In this document: positions 42,669-54,137 of the stretch, in pieces
Layout of the letters: every line of letters begins with the position of its first letter
Numbering within the stretch: position 1 is the stretch's first letter
DNA from: Hanleya hanleyi
Lineage: Eukaryota > Mollusca > Polyplacophora > Lepidopleurida > Hanleyidae
NCBI GenBank assembly: GCA_036873755.1
Contig: JAVTVY010033749.1
Coordinates: 1 to 64,000 of the forward strand
DNA length: 64,000 nucleotides
Reading direction: 5' to 3'
Program-made: the position numbers and the translations under genes
Notes under the pieces: generated by a model
Database searches by the model: none
What the model saw: only the letters and a program-made list of their open reading frames with translations
Told to the model about the DNA's origin: nothing

Positions 42669-43885
42669 GCATTGTTTCGAAAGATAATTCTGTTCGCCTC
42701 TTTTTATCTATGTTTCTGTGTGGTTAGATTTCTTAGACATACATACATAGATCAGACATCGGTCATCCTATCGACCACACTAAGTTGTACTACCCTCCAA
42801 ATACATCTTGAAAACTGACATTATGTCTAAAGGATATGCCCCACACAATATTACGATATATACACGGAACAGTTCTTCTTACAAAGGTAACTAAAACTAA
42901 TAACTAGTAATGTTATAGTGTAACCTATATGTTGACATCAATCTGATCTTCGTAAAAGTATGCAAAACTAATCGATATTTTAATAAAATGACGATTGAAT
43001 TCACGCGTTTGTGTTACTTTTTGTACAATAGATCTTATTTCGTCAAGAAATATTCTCAAATTTTCTGTTGAATAACTATCAAACAATCGAAAAAGGAGGA
43101 AAGGGATATGTCTCCATCAAAACAGCCGGAATTATATAGCTCGCTAGGATTGGCTAATTTCGAGATATTCAAACTATTCTCATTATCAAACAAGAAACAA
43201 CGACAACATGACATATCACAAGACTAGCTTCGTAATCAATGCTTTCTGGTATGACTCAATTTTCGTTCCTGGTTTCTCAAAATCAAAGACTGAAATTCGA
43301 CCATCCATTTTCAATTTTCGTTTTTCGTTTTCGGTTTCTTAAAATCAAAAATTGAAATTTGACCGTCAGTTTTGGACTTCATTTTTCGTTTTACTTCGTG
43401 CAAAAATGAAAATCAAATATTAAAAATTGTCTCGACTTGTCTGTTTTTCGTTTTTTATTTTATTTTAACTTTGACGTAACAAGGTTAAGTTCACGTGCGC
43501 AAGGGTTATGATGTCACTTCGGTTTCGCGTAGGAGTATTGAAAGCGCAAATCGGGTCGTATAGGCAGATGTTGAGCGTAATACGGAAAACCAGTGGGGTG
43601 AAGACATGGGAGTTTCCATACACTAAAAACGAGATCCCTGGAGTCAGTCATTCGCACTAGAGCATAATAGTAGGCATGTGCATCAGGTATGAAGCATGAT
43701 ACGGAGAACAACGGAGTTGAGACACAGGAGAGTTTCAGTAAACGAGATTCCTGGAGTCTTGCATTCCCACTAAAGTGGTATAATAAATACGTGGTTACCC
43801 TAATCATAACCCCAAAAGAACTTTCCTTTGGGTGGATGTATGTGTGTGTGTACGTGTGTGTAAAGTTTTGAAACGTTTTTGACCC
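41775..43885. repeat. Tandem segmental duplication, 2.1 kb
   Basis: The copy matches 39,632-41,757 at about 98%, covering the synthetase 3' half, its UTR and repeat D2. Offset is 2132-2143 bp. The word ACTTATACA stands at the source start (39,622) and at the join (41,759-41,767), consistent with unequal joining at a short homology. Confidence 0.9.
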
Positions 43886-44270
43886 CCGGCGTCGAAGCGT
43901 TGAAGCGTTTGACACCCGCACATAAAACGTTGAAGCGTTTTTGATGCTAGCTTTGACGGGCGTTTGAAGGCTCCAACGCCCCAGGTCCTAAAATAGTGGC
44001 GTTGAAGCGTTGAAGCATTCAGACGTCCGATGTCAATCGTGGCGGTTGTGTGCTTCTCTCGCAGCCCATCAGCGCGATGCTTTATTTTTTATTGGTATTA
44101 CATGTTTTGTTGGTATCTTTATGAGTAAATATTTTTAAACAATAACCAATAGAGGGTATGTGCACGAATGCTGCTCGCTCAAACGCGCCTTAAACATCTA
44201 TTTTTAGAACTGGGAAAATCCAAGACTATCTCCTGATTGGCTAAAGTCCCAGTGCCAATAATCATTGAGA
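43886..44270. other. Low-complexity GTTGAAGCG stretch and unassigned DNA
   Basis: Between 43,885 and 44,010 the words GCGTTGAAGCGTTT recur five times or so. The rest shows nothing recognisable. Confidence 0.5.
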
Positions 44271-44279
44271 ACAGCGGGA

Positions 44280-44760
44280 TGTCACTTGTCCTGACCTGTC
44301 TGGTGGGCCGGCAGCTTCGTGAGCATATATACTACCCTAGTGGGAATGCCAGGCTCCAGGCATCTCGTTTAGTGAAACACACTTGTCTCCATCGCTCCAC
44401 ACCTCCTATACGACGCAATTTGCGTTTTCTATTCTACTCCTCGTACCGTAAGTGACGCCATATAACCCTTGTGCGTGGAGAGTTAACATTGGTACGTCTA
44501 AGTTAAATTAAAAAAAAACGAAAAACAGACAACTCGGGGCAATTTTCAATATTTGATTTTCAATTTTGCGCTAAGTAAAACGAAAATTAAAAATTGACTG
44601 TTAAATTTCAACTTTTGATTTTGAGAAACGAAAAAAAAAAAAAAATGGAAAATTGACGGTCAAATTTCAATTTTTGATTCTGAGAAATCAAAAAAAACAA
44701 AAAAAAAAACAAAAAAAAAAACGAAAATTGAACTGTGCAAGGTTACACGGACCTGATTGT
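44280..44760. repeat. Dispersed repeat D2, inverted copy
   Basis: The minus strand corresponds to 41,110-41,640: A-rich AAACGAAAA blocks at the right and GGAATGCCAGGCTCCAGGCA at the left. Older than the tandem pair (about 80% similar) and with expanded A runs. Confidence 0.65.
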
Positions 44761-44889
44761 AATGCATTTGCGCGTGAATGGTGTTCAGCGACAAAGTGGA
44801 CTTTCAATTCAATTATCACGGTCTGATGTATAGGATGAAATTAGCTGAGGTTTATTGCATGCATGTATAACCTTGGACCAGTATAGCAA

Positions 44890-45165
44890 GATAAACACTT
44901 TAGCTTAAACACGTACTGTATGCGAGGTCATGATCCTTTCTTTTAGCTCATACACGTACTGTATCCGAGGTCATGGTCCTTACGTTTAGCTTATACACGT
45001 ACTGTATGCGAGGCCATGGTGCTTTCTTTTAGCTTATACATGTACTGTAGATCATGGTCCTTTCTTTTAGCTCATACACGTACTGTATGCGTGGTCAGGA
45101 TCTTTTCTTTTAGCTTTTACACGTACTAAATGAGAGGTCGCGATCCTTTCATTTATCTACGTGTA
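44890..45165. repeat. Tandem repeat, about 6 x 50 bp
   Basis: Units read ACACGTACTGTATGCGAGGT, CATG[AG]TCCTTTCTTTTAGCT with substitutions; one unit lacks about 8 bases. Confidence 0.85.
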
Positions 45166-46020
45166 AAAAAGTTTTTTTTGCTGATATCTTTTGATATACA
45201 AACGATAAAATTCTGAAATCACAGTATGCATTAGAAAATTATATTTTGCAACACATACATGACTTCAAATGAGCGTGGTTTGAATTTTACAGCATAATCT
45301 GTCCATCTGGTCTTTCTAAATGCAGGTTAAGAGTCAATTGAGCACCTGAGCCTACTCAGAGGTGTGAATGTCATGTGTGAGCAGAGCGGCTATATTCATA
45401 TGTGTGAATGTCGGGACTGAGCAGAGCTGTTATATCTGATGTGTGAGTGTCGGGACTGACAAAGAACAGAACACAGATATTTTGAGACCATAAATATTCA
45501 CATACCGGTATATTTATACACGTTTTTGGCAGTTTTTGTTAGATAAGTATGTACGTGGACATCTTGGGTTCTTATCCATTTGAAGTTAGACATCCTTTCC
45601 GTTTACACCCAGGTGATGTGATTACACATTACACCAGGCCACGAAGTGTCGGTTGCCTCTACTTCAATTATTGTTCGTGGTACTTTTTGATAATTAGTCG
45701 GAGCTCGGTACTGCGCTCTCGAGTCACATGACCTTGGTGCGAGCATGGAAGCAGAAATCGGGAAATGAGTGAAATAAAGCCGTTTGGTTTTGGTTTTCGA
45801 GCACATTTTGCTTGATGAGTTAGTTTTATACTGATTATGCTCTGCGGAATAAATGGTGTGCCAAAATATTCTTCAGAAAAGTACAGATTTAGTATTTTCG
45901 ATGTTACAACGATGAGTTTCGGTGATCTTTTGTCGTGCAAACAGCATTTCCACAACTCAAAATTCTACGACTAAACCGCAATATAAAACTATGACGTCAT
46001 CTCTTTCACCGGCGACAGAT
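45166..46020. other. Unassigned intergenic DNA
   Basis: Short variants of GTGTGAATGTCGGGACTGAG repeat two to three times at 45,360-45,460. No gene. Confidence 0.4.
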
Positions 46021-46445
46021 TTAACACCTTGAGTTAAATGCACTTGATAAAGTTGAACGTGGCGAGTATATAGTCACAGCGAGGAGAAATCCTGGAATAT
46101 TTCATTGCCGTGAGGAACACGAGGGGAAATATTGGTGCATATGTTCTCTATGATCTTGGGCGAACAGGCACAACGAGAGAAAATACTGGGTTATTTTATC
46201 GAGGAAAATAAGGGGGAATACTGGGTGTAATTACTATGGTATTAGATTAAATGAACTTCAGTGGATAGGCACAATGAGGGGAAATATTGGGATATTTCAA
46301 TGCGGGAAATAAAGGAAAATACGGTGTGAAATAAGTTACTGGTGTATATATGAACACGTGCGGAAACACCGGGGTACAATCCATAGATGGTTAAAGAAAA
46401 CAGAGGAAAGACTGGTGTTTTTCGTCAATGTTAGATATATGGATA
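46021..46445. repeat. Degenerate tandem repeat with GAGGGGAAATATTGG words
   Basis: About five eroded units 60-90 bp apart, each with a GAGG[GA]AA[AT]A[TC]T[GA]G core. Confidence 0.5.
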
Positions 46446-46449
46446 CAGA

Positions 46450-47560
46450 GGTAACAGGCGAGGGTCCACGGGCCGCCTAGGCCCCGGAAGCTCCGGGGTC
46501 CTAGATCGCCGGAGATGCGTTCTGAGCGTTTTCCCGGCAATAAAACTGATCATACTGCATGCAGATTTATGGTTCTATTTTCACGATTTTTTTTGCAATT
46601 AAAAGCACGCATCGATATTGAAAACCTCGCATCTCATGCTTGCATTCATTTGATTTTCTAATTATATTTAAAACATACAAAAAGATGACTTTTATTTCTT
46701 GGAAGGGAAACCAGTATGCCTACCGATACGATTCATTCACACAAAGAGAAAACAAGGAAATCCTCACAGTCAAACAGGTGAGGGTCCAGGGGCCGCCTAG
46801 GACCCGGAAGCTCCGGGGTCCTAGATCGCCGGAGATGCGTTCTGAGCGTTTTCCCGGCAATAAAACTGATCATACTGCACGCAGATTTATGGTCTATTTT
46901 CACGATTTTTTCGCAATTATAAGCACGCATCGATATTGAAAACCTCGGACCTCATGCTTGCATCCATTTGATTTTCTAATTATATTTAAAACATACAAAA
47001 CGATGACTTTTATTTCTTGGAAGGGAAACCAATATGCCTACCGATACGATTCATTCACACAAAGATAAAACAAGGAAATCCTGACAGCCAAACAGGCGAG
47101 GGTCCAGGGGCCACCTAGGCCCCGGAAGCTCCGAAGTCCCAGATCTTCGGAGATGCGTTCTAAGCGTTTTCCCGGAAATAAATTCGAACATAACGTATGC
47201 AGATTTATGGTTCTATTTTCACGATTTTCTCGCAATTATAAGCACGTATCGATATTGAAAACCTCGGACCTCATACCTGCAACAATGTATCAGCTGCACA
47301 AAGACTCAGACAATAGCCTCCTAAATGAAGTATCTACCGATTCATTTAAACAAAGCTAAAATAAGCGATCTTCGCAGCCTGACAGGTGAGGGTCGAAGGA
47401 ACGCAGGCCTAGGCCCCGGAAGCTCTGGGGTTTCAGGTTGCCGAAGATGCGTTTTACCGGAAATAAATCTGAACACAAATGTATATAGATTTATGGTTCT
47501 TTTTTCACGTTTGTTTCGCATAAACACGCATCGATATTAAAGAATATGCCCGACTCCATT
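46450..47560. repeat. Tandem repeat, 4 x about 320 bp, with a strong GC hairpin
   Basis: Units start near 46,450, 46,778, 47,093 and 47,386. Each opens with AACAGG[CT]GAGGGTC and contains CTAGGCCCCGGAAGCTCCGG, a near-perfect hairpin around AGC, followed by a GATGCGTTCTGAGCG block, TTCCCGG[CA]AATAAA and a GCACGCATCGATATTG block. Divergence rises from the first to the fourth unit. Frames across the units are not conserved as protein. Confidence 0.85.
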
Positions 47561-48067
47561 TGAATTCCTGATTGAACACAAACAAAACAGGCCTATAACA
47601 CACCATACACGTCCTGGCACTCTATCCGTAATTTTTATGTGGGGACATGCTCACTTAGAAATGCCGAAAAGTGGGGGGCCCAAAGATATTCGGGCCCCCC
47701 CTAAATCAAAAGTGGGGAGGCCCGCCCCCCCCCCCCCGGTTCCGACGCCACTGTTAAGGATATATGACGGAGAACATGTTGTTTATTACAAGTGGCTGTG
47801 CACCGTCAGTGCGAGGGAGCATGTGTAAGGTAGTAAAGGTGAACGGGTTACACGATATAATCTGTGTTACCAGTGCTCATTCTACTACGATGGAGTGCCC
47901 AATCAAACCAGACCAAACCAAACCAAACCACGGTTAGATCAGATAAAATCGGCTCATTGGCTTATTGAGAAGGGGAAAAAATAAATAAAAAATCTTCGTC
48001 CCAAAAGCCGCAAAATTTTAATCACAGATACGGCTAGTAAACATTTGGTGTTTACACCACCACACGC
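47561..48067. other. Unassigned DNA with a poly-C element end
   Basis: At 47,668-47,750 the CCCCCC-rich, CGACGCCACTG-ending sequence resembles the G/C-homopolymer terminus of a decayed DNA transposon. AACCAAACC repeats at 47,908-47,932 are a small microsatellite. Confidence 0.4.
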
Positions 48068-48099
48068 GTATGGCAAGCCGTTTCAGTATTTAATCGGTT

Positions 48100-48225
48100 A
48101 TTCCACATATGTTGAAAACTTTTGCACATATGTCAAAAAGTTTTCAACATATGTGTAAAACTTTTCAACATATGTCTAAAAGTGCGGATTTTTTCCACAT
48201 ATGTGTAAAAGTTTTATACATATTA
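48100..48225. repeat. Subterminal ACATATG array, left
   Basis: CACATATGT words separated by 15-18 bases of AAAACTTTT-type spacer. The same units form 58,998-59,280 and 62,578-62,870. Each ACATATGT is itself a palindrome, so the array can pair within either strand. Confidence 0.85.
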
Positions 48226-49042
48226 TGAAATTTGAGGTCTCTAAGACGACAGGGCTTGTGCGCGTGTGATCTTTAAGATGTTGTAATGGGAAGTCGTCTC
48301 AAGACACAGGGATCGTCTTCATAAAACCTGAACAATAATAGATTCCAAGGTCCGGCTTCTGAGATTTCTCGAAGTCTTGACAAACTCTTTAAATGAGAGA
48401 GGATACAACGAAAACGTCTGTTGAATATTAAGCCGATTTATTGTAAATTCATTCCACCTAACTTAGGAATGACCGGCATCATTTGGTAGGCAGACTATTC
48501 TGTAAACAGTCATTTTTCGGAACTGGAGATAGCAATAACTATTATCGGAAGCATGAGTCTCTGTAAGACCTGATGGTACTGCCATCAGGGAGACCTGGTG
48601 TTACTAGTCTGACTATAAGGTGCCGTTCATTCCGTTATATACAATACTAGACGTTTACAATGTCAATTTAACCCGACATAGATGTCCTTACACTTCGGTA
48701 CAATTATGACAGACAGATCACAAATCTGTCTCATTACATAATTCAGCCGTCAAAACCAAGGTTAAATCATTATACTTATATAAGCGGTTTCTACGTTATC
48801 TGTATAAATCTGAACTTACATAATTAATTCTCACAAATAATTGTGTTTACAATAACCGAGCTGAAGGGTCATGGAATAGTATTTCGGAAATAGGTTTGTC
48901 AAAACACATCATAATACCAAGGTTTGCATGCACAGAGTTACATAAAATTGTTAAATGAAAAGTCGAAATTTATGCGTTTATATGGTGATCCAGAATCGAC
49001 ATCTTACATATCTTTTATCCATTTATATGGTGGTCAAGAATC
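48226..49042. repeat. Direct repeat R, uninterrupted copy (LTR candidate)
   Basis: About 817 bp starting TGAAATTTGAGG and ending CGACATTTCA, so the ends are TG...CA with a 6-bp inverted word (TGAAAT/ATTTCA). The second copy is 52,055-52,213 plus 58,327-59,002. It contains an 8-bp hairpin CCTGATGG-TACTG-CCATCAGG near 48,570. The copies differ at only a few per cent of sites. Together with the 3.0-kb spacer this looks like LTRs of a non-autonomous retrotransposon, but no primer-binding site or polypurine tract is convincing. Confidence 0.6.
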
Positions 49043-52000
49043 GACATTTCACATATCATCCGACAATGGAAGATGAAAAATACGAACGAAGATCGTTTAT
49101 TCATCTCAAAGTATAAACGCAAAATGCATAAGGCAGCAAGAACAATAACAAAATGTCAAAGAATAGTCCATTATGAATAGCCAAGGTCGTTATCAGAAAT
49201 ATCGGTCGAATACCGGAAACAATTTATTCAATTACCGTAGTCCATATTCATTGCGTAAAGTCATAAGGCCATATTTACTATCAGTTCAATGAAAGTATTC
49301 TAGGTATGTGAGACACGTGCCAGTCACTGACAAGTGTGGACATGTCATAACAATGTGCTCAAAACACAATATCAAAACAATTGCTGGAAAATTCATACAT
49401 CAGCTTCAAATCCAAAATAGTTTATCAACACATTACATGTTCATGAAAATCAAAACAAAATATATATGGAACAGCAGAGGAATACATGAAAATGTCAGAA
49501 CAGTGAAACAAGAAATAAGCAAAAGAAAAATACAATAATAAGAAGACAAGAAATGGTGCTAGAACCTGCGCGAATGATCAGTTCAACAGCCACTAATACA
49601 CCATAACTTGACCTCAAGTGAGAGTACGTTTCCGGCCAGAAAACGCACACCCACTGGCAAGAGTGACAGAAGAAAGAAAAAGCAAAAACAGAAACATTAC
49701 AAAGGAGTATACAAAGTTGGAAAAACATAGTCACGTAGAACAGTCTCCAGAGCACTGTCTAGTTACAGGTCATGCATTACAATGTCACCGAGTGAAACAA
49801 AATTTGTGAACAATAGCTATACAGATTACAACATATGCAAAAGATATACAAAAGCGCGATAAGGGTACAAGCAAAACCATGGTGAAAGAAATACACGTCA
49901 AAATGTCACGTGCCGACACATCAATTGTCATATTCAATGCCTGTCAAGAAGTGGCATTCAAACGAGCAATAATCCTGGAAACGTTCAAGTGGTTGCGAGT
50001 GGCAATGTTAGGCATTTGAATCCTATCTGCAAGAAATGCGAATTCTTCAGATTATAGAGTATCAGACTCTACGTTCCAGCCTACACCAATAAGAACATAC
50101 CTATTCCAAAACAGAACTAACATACCATTTCATTGCAAGAAAAACTATGATGTCAGAGAAAGGATTCACACGGGGGAACTCAATCAGTAATGACAAAAGT
50201 ATTCTGCACAAAATAGCAAAGCGCATTATTCAATTCATACCACTACATGGCATCTCAATATTGTTGCAACAAAAATATTTACCACAGACAATTATTCTGT
50301 GGTTATGTCTCAAACAGTCTTCCATAACTGTCACCAAGTCTCGGATTTCTCTAGCATCGACTGTGCTGATTTAATATACGGTACCCCATCCGCAAAGGTT
50401 AACATTTGGACCTTACATGTTACTCATTATGAAAGCTAGAAATTTATGATTGACTTGGACAAAATATTTACAATATTTGTCATCCAACATCTTAGACTTA
50501 TATCTGAGGATCCAAAATAAACAAATAACCACAAATATTCACGATATCCAGGCTCTCATAGCCGAATCGGGGATTATGAAGGTTCGTCAACCAACACGAA
50601 CATGCTTCCATAGCATCTACTAAGTATTTATATGCTTCAAACCACTAGTACGTACATGTACTCAGTGTATCTTAGGACCTGTCAATCATGTACGCGATAA
50701 TTTTAGTTCCATTTAGCCAATATTGCGTTAAGTATTTTAGCTTACCAGCTTACACTATTATGGCAACTAATCGCGATAAACGTCCTAATTAAAAAAAAAA
50801 TCATTGTGGAACCACGTCACAATATTATCGTCCAAAGGTCAAAGCCTAGATTTATCAATCTGCAAATCACTAAATTTATCAGTCACAAAGGAATTCATGC
50901 AATCTACCAGCTTCACCATTGATTCATCAACTTCACTGGGGCATGCAGTATTATCAACAATCAACAAAACATGCACAATATACGAGAGATGTCAACAATT
51001 CATATAAGGCATGATTATGGCACATATAACATGATCGTTCAAGGGAGAGAGAGAAAGTTAAGGGTTAAACCTCGCGTTCAATACATGCTTACCAACCTGT
51101 CTGAGGATTCAGTCCAGAATGTTCCAAGAAAGTTACAAGAACACAATGTCTTAGAGTTCGTTAGGCATGACCCAGTTCTGTAAAGTACACACTGTTCATC
51201 ACACGCACTATTGTCAATCATTGGGAACTTCTCAACGTCAGATAGAAAGTTCAGGGAAGCCCAGGCAGAGAATATATCACAACACAGTTATTTTTTTAAT
51301 CACTACGGCCATTTACAAGGCTCTGTTAAATGAAACGAATCAAACTGTACCTGTAGATATTGTTCCACGGAATGGACTCGTTCCAGAGGTTTCTGGCACA
51401 CGCTGTCACGTCACCAAGGAAGAGGAGAAACATGTCGCTGTTATTGGATGAACGGTGTTTGGGTCGAAATTTTATCACTGAGATGGACATTACTCACGGC
51501 AGTTGTGGACAGCAATTTGGAATTCCTTTCGGTCAGAATTAAAAGGCAGTTCGAGGAGGCGTTGAACAGGGTCGTACATTTCACAATGATAAAAAAAACA
51601 AGGGCACCAAATGTTTTCGTCAGTCACCGTCCCCGTCTGGGTGACTTAATTACCGTCTGGTCAGAATTACAAGCCAGTTCGAGGAGGCGTTGAACAGGGT
51701 CGTACATTTCACAATGATCAAAAAAACAAGGGCACCAAATGCTTTCGTCAGTCACCGTCCTCGTCTGGGTGACTTAATTACCGTCTGCAATACCGCAGTA
51801 GGTTCAAAAAGGAAGGAAGGTCCTTTACCTGTTCTCTTTGTAATTGACGATTGTCCTTGGCCTGAATATCAGTTCGCAGATTGTCCACAAATTTCGTGAT
51901 GCCTTGAGCAATGGCCTGGAGCTCCTGCACTTTTACTGGCTCCAAAAATGAGTACTCTCAATGTCCTCGTCGATCGTCTAAATCTGTTTTCTCAAGATCT

Positions 52001-52054
52001 TGTAGTTGTATCCAAAAGACAGTTGTCTTTATCCGAAAGCAACGCTCGCCATTA
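49043..52054. other. 3.0-kb non-coding spacer between the R repeats
   Basis: Longest frames are below 100 codons and show no gag, pol or transposase motif. AT-rich and notably poor in CpG at 49-51 kb compared with the flanks. A 128-bp tandem duplication sits at 51,531-51,787. Confidence 0.5.
51531..51787. repeat. Tandem duplication, 2 x 128 bp
   Basis: GAGGAGGCGTTGAACAGGGT, AAGGGCACCAAATG[TC]TTTC and CTGGGTGACTTAATTACCGT occur in both units, which differ at about five positions. Confidence 0.9.
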
Positions 52055-52213
52055 TGAAATTTGAGGTCTTTAAGACGACAGGGCTTGTGCGCGTGTGATC
52101 TTTAAGATGTTGTAACGCGAAGTCGTCTCAAGACACAGGGATCGTTTTTATAAAACCTGAACAATAATAGATTCCAAGGTCCGGCTTCTGAGATTTCTCG
52201 AAGTCTTGACAAA

Positions 52214-52632
52214 AGTAGAACATGATTAGCCGGTTGACGGCCAGGGAAGCCGGGAAGCCAATGACGTCATAAGTAGGTTGAGGTGACGTCATGAATAGGT
52301 CGAAGTCGCGCGGTGTTCGTCTATCGATAGTGTCACGAACATAGCCCAAAGGGTTGTAGGTCAAGGTCTGTTCACCGGACCGCGACAATAGCCCGAGGTG
52401 TTTGCGGTGTTTTATGTCCGCTCAGCGGACCGTGTCTATAGCTTTTTTTGCGGTATGGTCTATTTATGGAGCCATACTTATAGCCCGAAGGTGCGGTGTT
52501 CATCGTCTACATATGGACCTATAACCCGGAGGTGCGGTGTTCATCGAACCGTGACTATAGCGTGTGAAATGTTCGCGGTGTTCTATATCCGTTCAGCGGT
52601 CCGTGTCTATAAGTAGCGATGGAGCGTGACTA
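52214..52632 (+). repeat. Left terminal inverted repeat of the Polinton-like element
   Basis: Begins AGTAGAACATG. Contains several diverged copies of a GCGGTGTT[CT]TATATCCG...TCAGCGG[AT]CCGTGTCTATA motif, and AGCCCGAAGGTGCGGTGTTC twice. Such internal motifs could bind a terminal or replication protein. It ends at GGAGCGTGACTA, where the first ORF starts. Confidence 0.88.
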
Positions 52633-53144
52633 TGTTGTTTTACCTATATCATAACTCTATGAGAGAAATTTTTGCATTAGAAACCGTTGAACGCATCATG
52701 TCGGCAGGAGACAATCTTGACTATGTAGATATGTGGATAAAATTTTATCGAGACCAGAGTAGGGCTCACCTAAAGGAGGAAATTTGTGTGATTGGGGGAC
52801 AGAGAGTGCATTCACCTCCAAACTCTCTTAATATTGCACAAGGCAACAGTACGGTGAACTCGACTAACAAATTACGTACAAGAGAAATGACAGTTGAACT
52901 AATTTCACCGGCACAGCGAGTTGTAGAGCAGGCTAAAGCAGAACTCCGTAGACAGCGTCACAAAGTAAGCGTGCAAGCGCCAGTAAAGGGAACGTGGAAA
53001 GAGGAGGAAGAGGAGGAGGAGGAGCAGGAGGAGGAGGAGGAGGAAGAGGAAGAAAAAGAGGAGGAGGAGGAGGAGGAGGAAGAGGAGGAGGAGGAGGAGG
53101 AGGAAGAGCATATACCTTATTGTATAAAGTATAGGGAGAAGTGA
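52632..53144 (+). CDS. Glu-rich ORF of the Polinton-like element, 170 residues
   Basis: The first ATG (52,632) overlaps the last base of the left inverted repeat. The N-terminal 115 residues (MLFYLYHNSMREIFALETVE onward) look like an ordinary globular helical protein with no recognised family. Residues about 118-162 are almost pure Glu, encoded by GAG/GAA repeats, and a short HIPYCIKYREK tail follows. A TATAA word at 52,608-52,613 precedes the ATG closely. The Glu tract could be a microsatellite expansion in a real gene. Acidic tails occur in viral DNA-packaging and histone-mimic proteins, but nothing here proves such a role. Could be spurious. Confidence 0.45.
   Translation: MLFYLYHNSMREIFALETVERIMSAGDNLDYVDMWIKFYRDQSRAHLKEEICVIGGQRVHSPPNSLNIAQGNSTVNSTNKLRTREMTVELISPAQRVVEQAKAELRRQRHKVSVQAPVKGTWKEEEEEEEEQEEEEEEEEEKEEEEEEEEEEEEEEEEEHIPYCIKYREK
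53123..53129 (+). promoter_or_regulatory. TATA box of the packaging ATPase gene
   Basis: TATAAAG lies 55-61 bases before the ATPase ATG and inside the last codons of the Glu-rich ORF. Other genes of this element and of the viral relics also have one TATA box each. Confidence 0.5.
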
Positions 53145-53183
53145 TATTAGAATTAATCTACGGTTTGGCAGAGAAGCGTCAAC

Positions 53184-54137
53184 ATGACAAACAAGTGTAC
53201 GGTGTGTCAGAAAACATTCTCGCGTCCAGATAACCTGATGAGACATCAACTTATACACCAACAGGAGACTCAACCGATAAAAGCAGAACATCCGTATAAA
53301 CGTACTCTCGAGACTTCATCTATGGCTCTTTCAAGAGCATCACAATATCCATTTACTATGATCGTCAGCGGCCCGACTGGTTGTGGAAAGACATCATGGG
53401 TGATGAAATTTTTGGAATCTGCTAATATCCATCCCTCTCCAACACGCATCGTATGGTGTTACAGTCAATGGCAGTCAGCCTATGAATCTACAAGTCTGAA
53501 AAATGTAAACTTCCTCCCCGGCATACCCCATGACATAGACGAAGAGTATTACTTCGACCCCGGCCAAACCAACGTTATTGTTCTGGACGATTTGATGGGT
53601 GAGGTAAAGCGCGAAGAAAAAGTTGCCGACCTATTCACCAAAGGGTCGCATCACAGAAATTTGTCCGTAATTTATCTGACTCAGAATCTCTTCCCTCGAG
53701 GCAAGACATCTCGAGATATCACGCTGAACTGCCAGTATTTCGCTCTATTCAATAATCCTATTGATAGACAGCAAATTAGCACGTTCGGGAGACGGATCTT
53801 TCCTCGGGATACGACACATTTCATGGCAAAATTTCGCGAAGTCACATCTCGTCTGTACGGATATCTGTTCATCGATTTAAAACCCCATACAGCGGAAAAT
53901 GGCAGACTGTCTACCAATGTAATATCAGGCGATGAGGAACTCGTGAAAGAAGAAGAACTGCCACCTCGTACAGCCTCAATTCCTAATCCATCAACTCAAA
54001 TTCAACGCATACCATCTCACGATCCGATATGTTCCGCTAAGAGGAATAACAAGTGGGAGAGGGATTATATACGAAGACGGATCCACCGTGGTTCAAACGG
54101 AATGAAAACGGTGACGAGTCCCAGCAGACGCCGATGA
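53184..54137 (+). CDS. A32-like DNA-packaging ATPase with N-terminal C2H2 zinc finger, 317 residues
   Basis: Residues 5-25 form a classical C2H2 finger (C5, C8, H21, H25; CTVCQKTFSRPDNLMRHQLI). Walker A is GPTGCGKT (63-70), then VWCYSQWQSAYE (90-101), Walker B NVIVLDDLM (130-138) with both acids, and FTKGSHHRNLSVIYLTQNLF (151-170), the block typical of this branch of viral FtsK/HerA-type packaging motors. GYLFIDLKPHT lies near residue 233. The protein should pump element DNA into a virion shell; the finger could give sequence specificity for the ends. Full length, no frame break, ATG at 53,184. The related relic at 3.4-5.1 kb has lost its Walker B acids. An active packaging gene without a capsid gene implies use of another virus's capsid or a helper. 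Confidence 0.88.
   Translation: MTNKCTVCQKTFSRPDNLMRHQLIHQQETQPIKAEHPYKRTLETSSMALSRASQYPFTMIVSGPTGCGKTSWVMKFLESANIHPSPTRIVWCYSQWQSAYESTSLKNVNFLPGIPHDIDEEYYFDPGQTNVIVLDDLMGEVKREEKVADLFTKGSHHRNLSVIYLTQNLFPRGKTSRDITLNCQYFALFNNPIDRQQISTFGRRIFPRDTTHFMAKFREVTSRLYGYLFIDLKPHTAENGRLSTNVISGDEELVKEEELPPRTASIPNPSTQIQRIPSHDPICSAKRNNKWERDYIRRRIHRGSNGMKTVTSPSRRR

Noticed and set aside
47668..47750. Poly-C region as a rho-type or G-quadruplex regulatory site
   Set aside because: More simply explained as the G/C homopolymer end of a decayed DNA transposon; no gene nearby would use it.
48100..48225. CRISPR-like array (regular ACATATG repeats with spacers)
   Set aside because: Spacers are not unique, repeats are short palindromes in both orientations, and the genome is animal.
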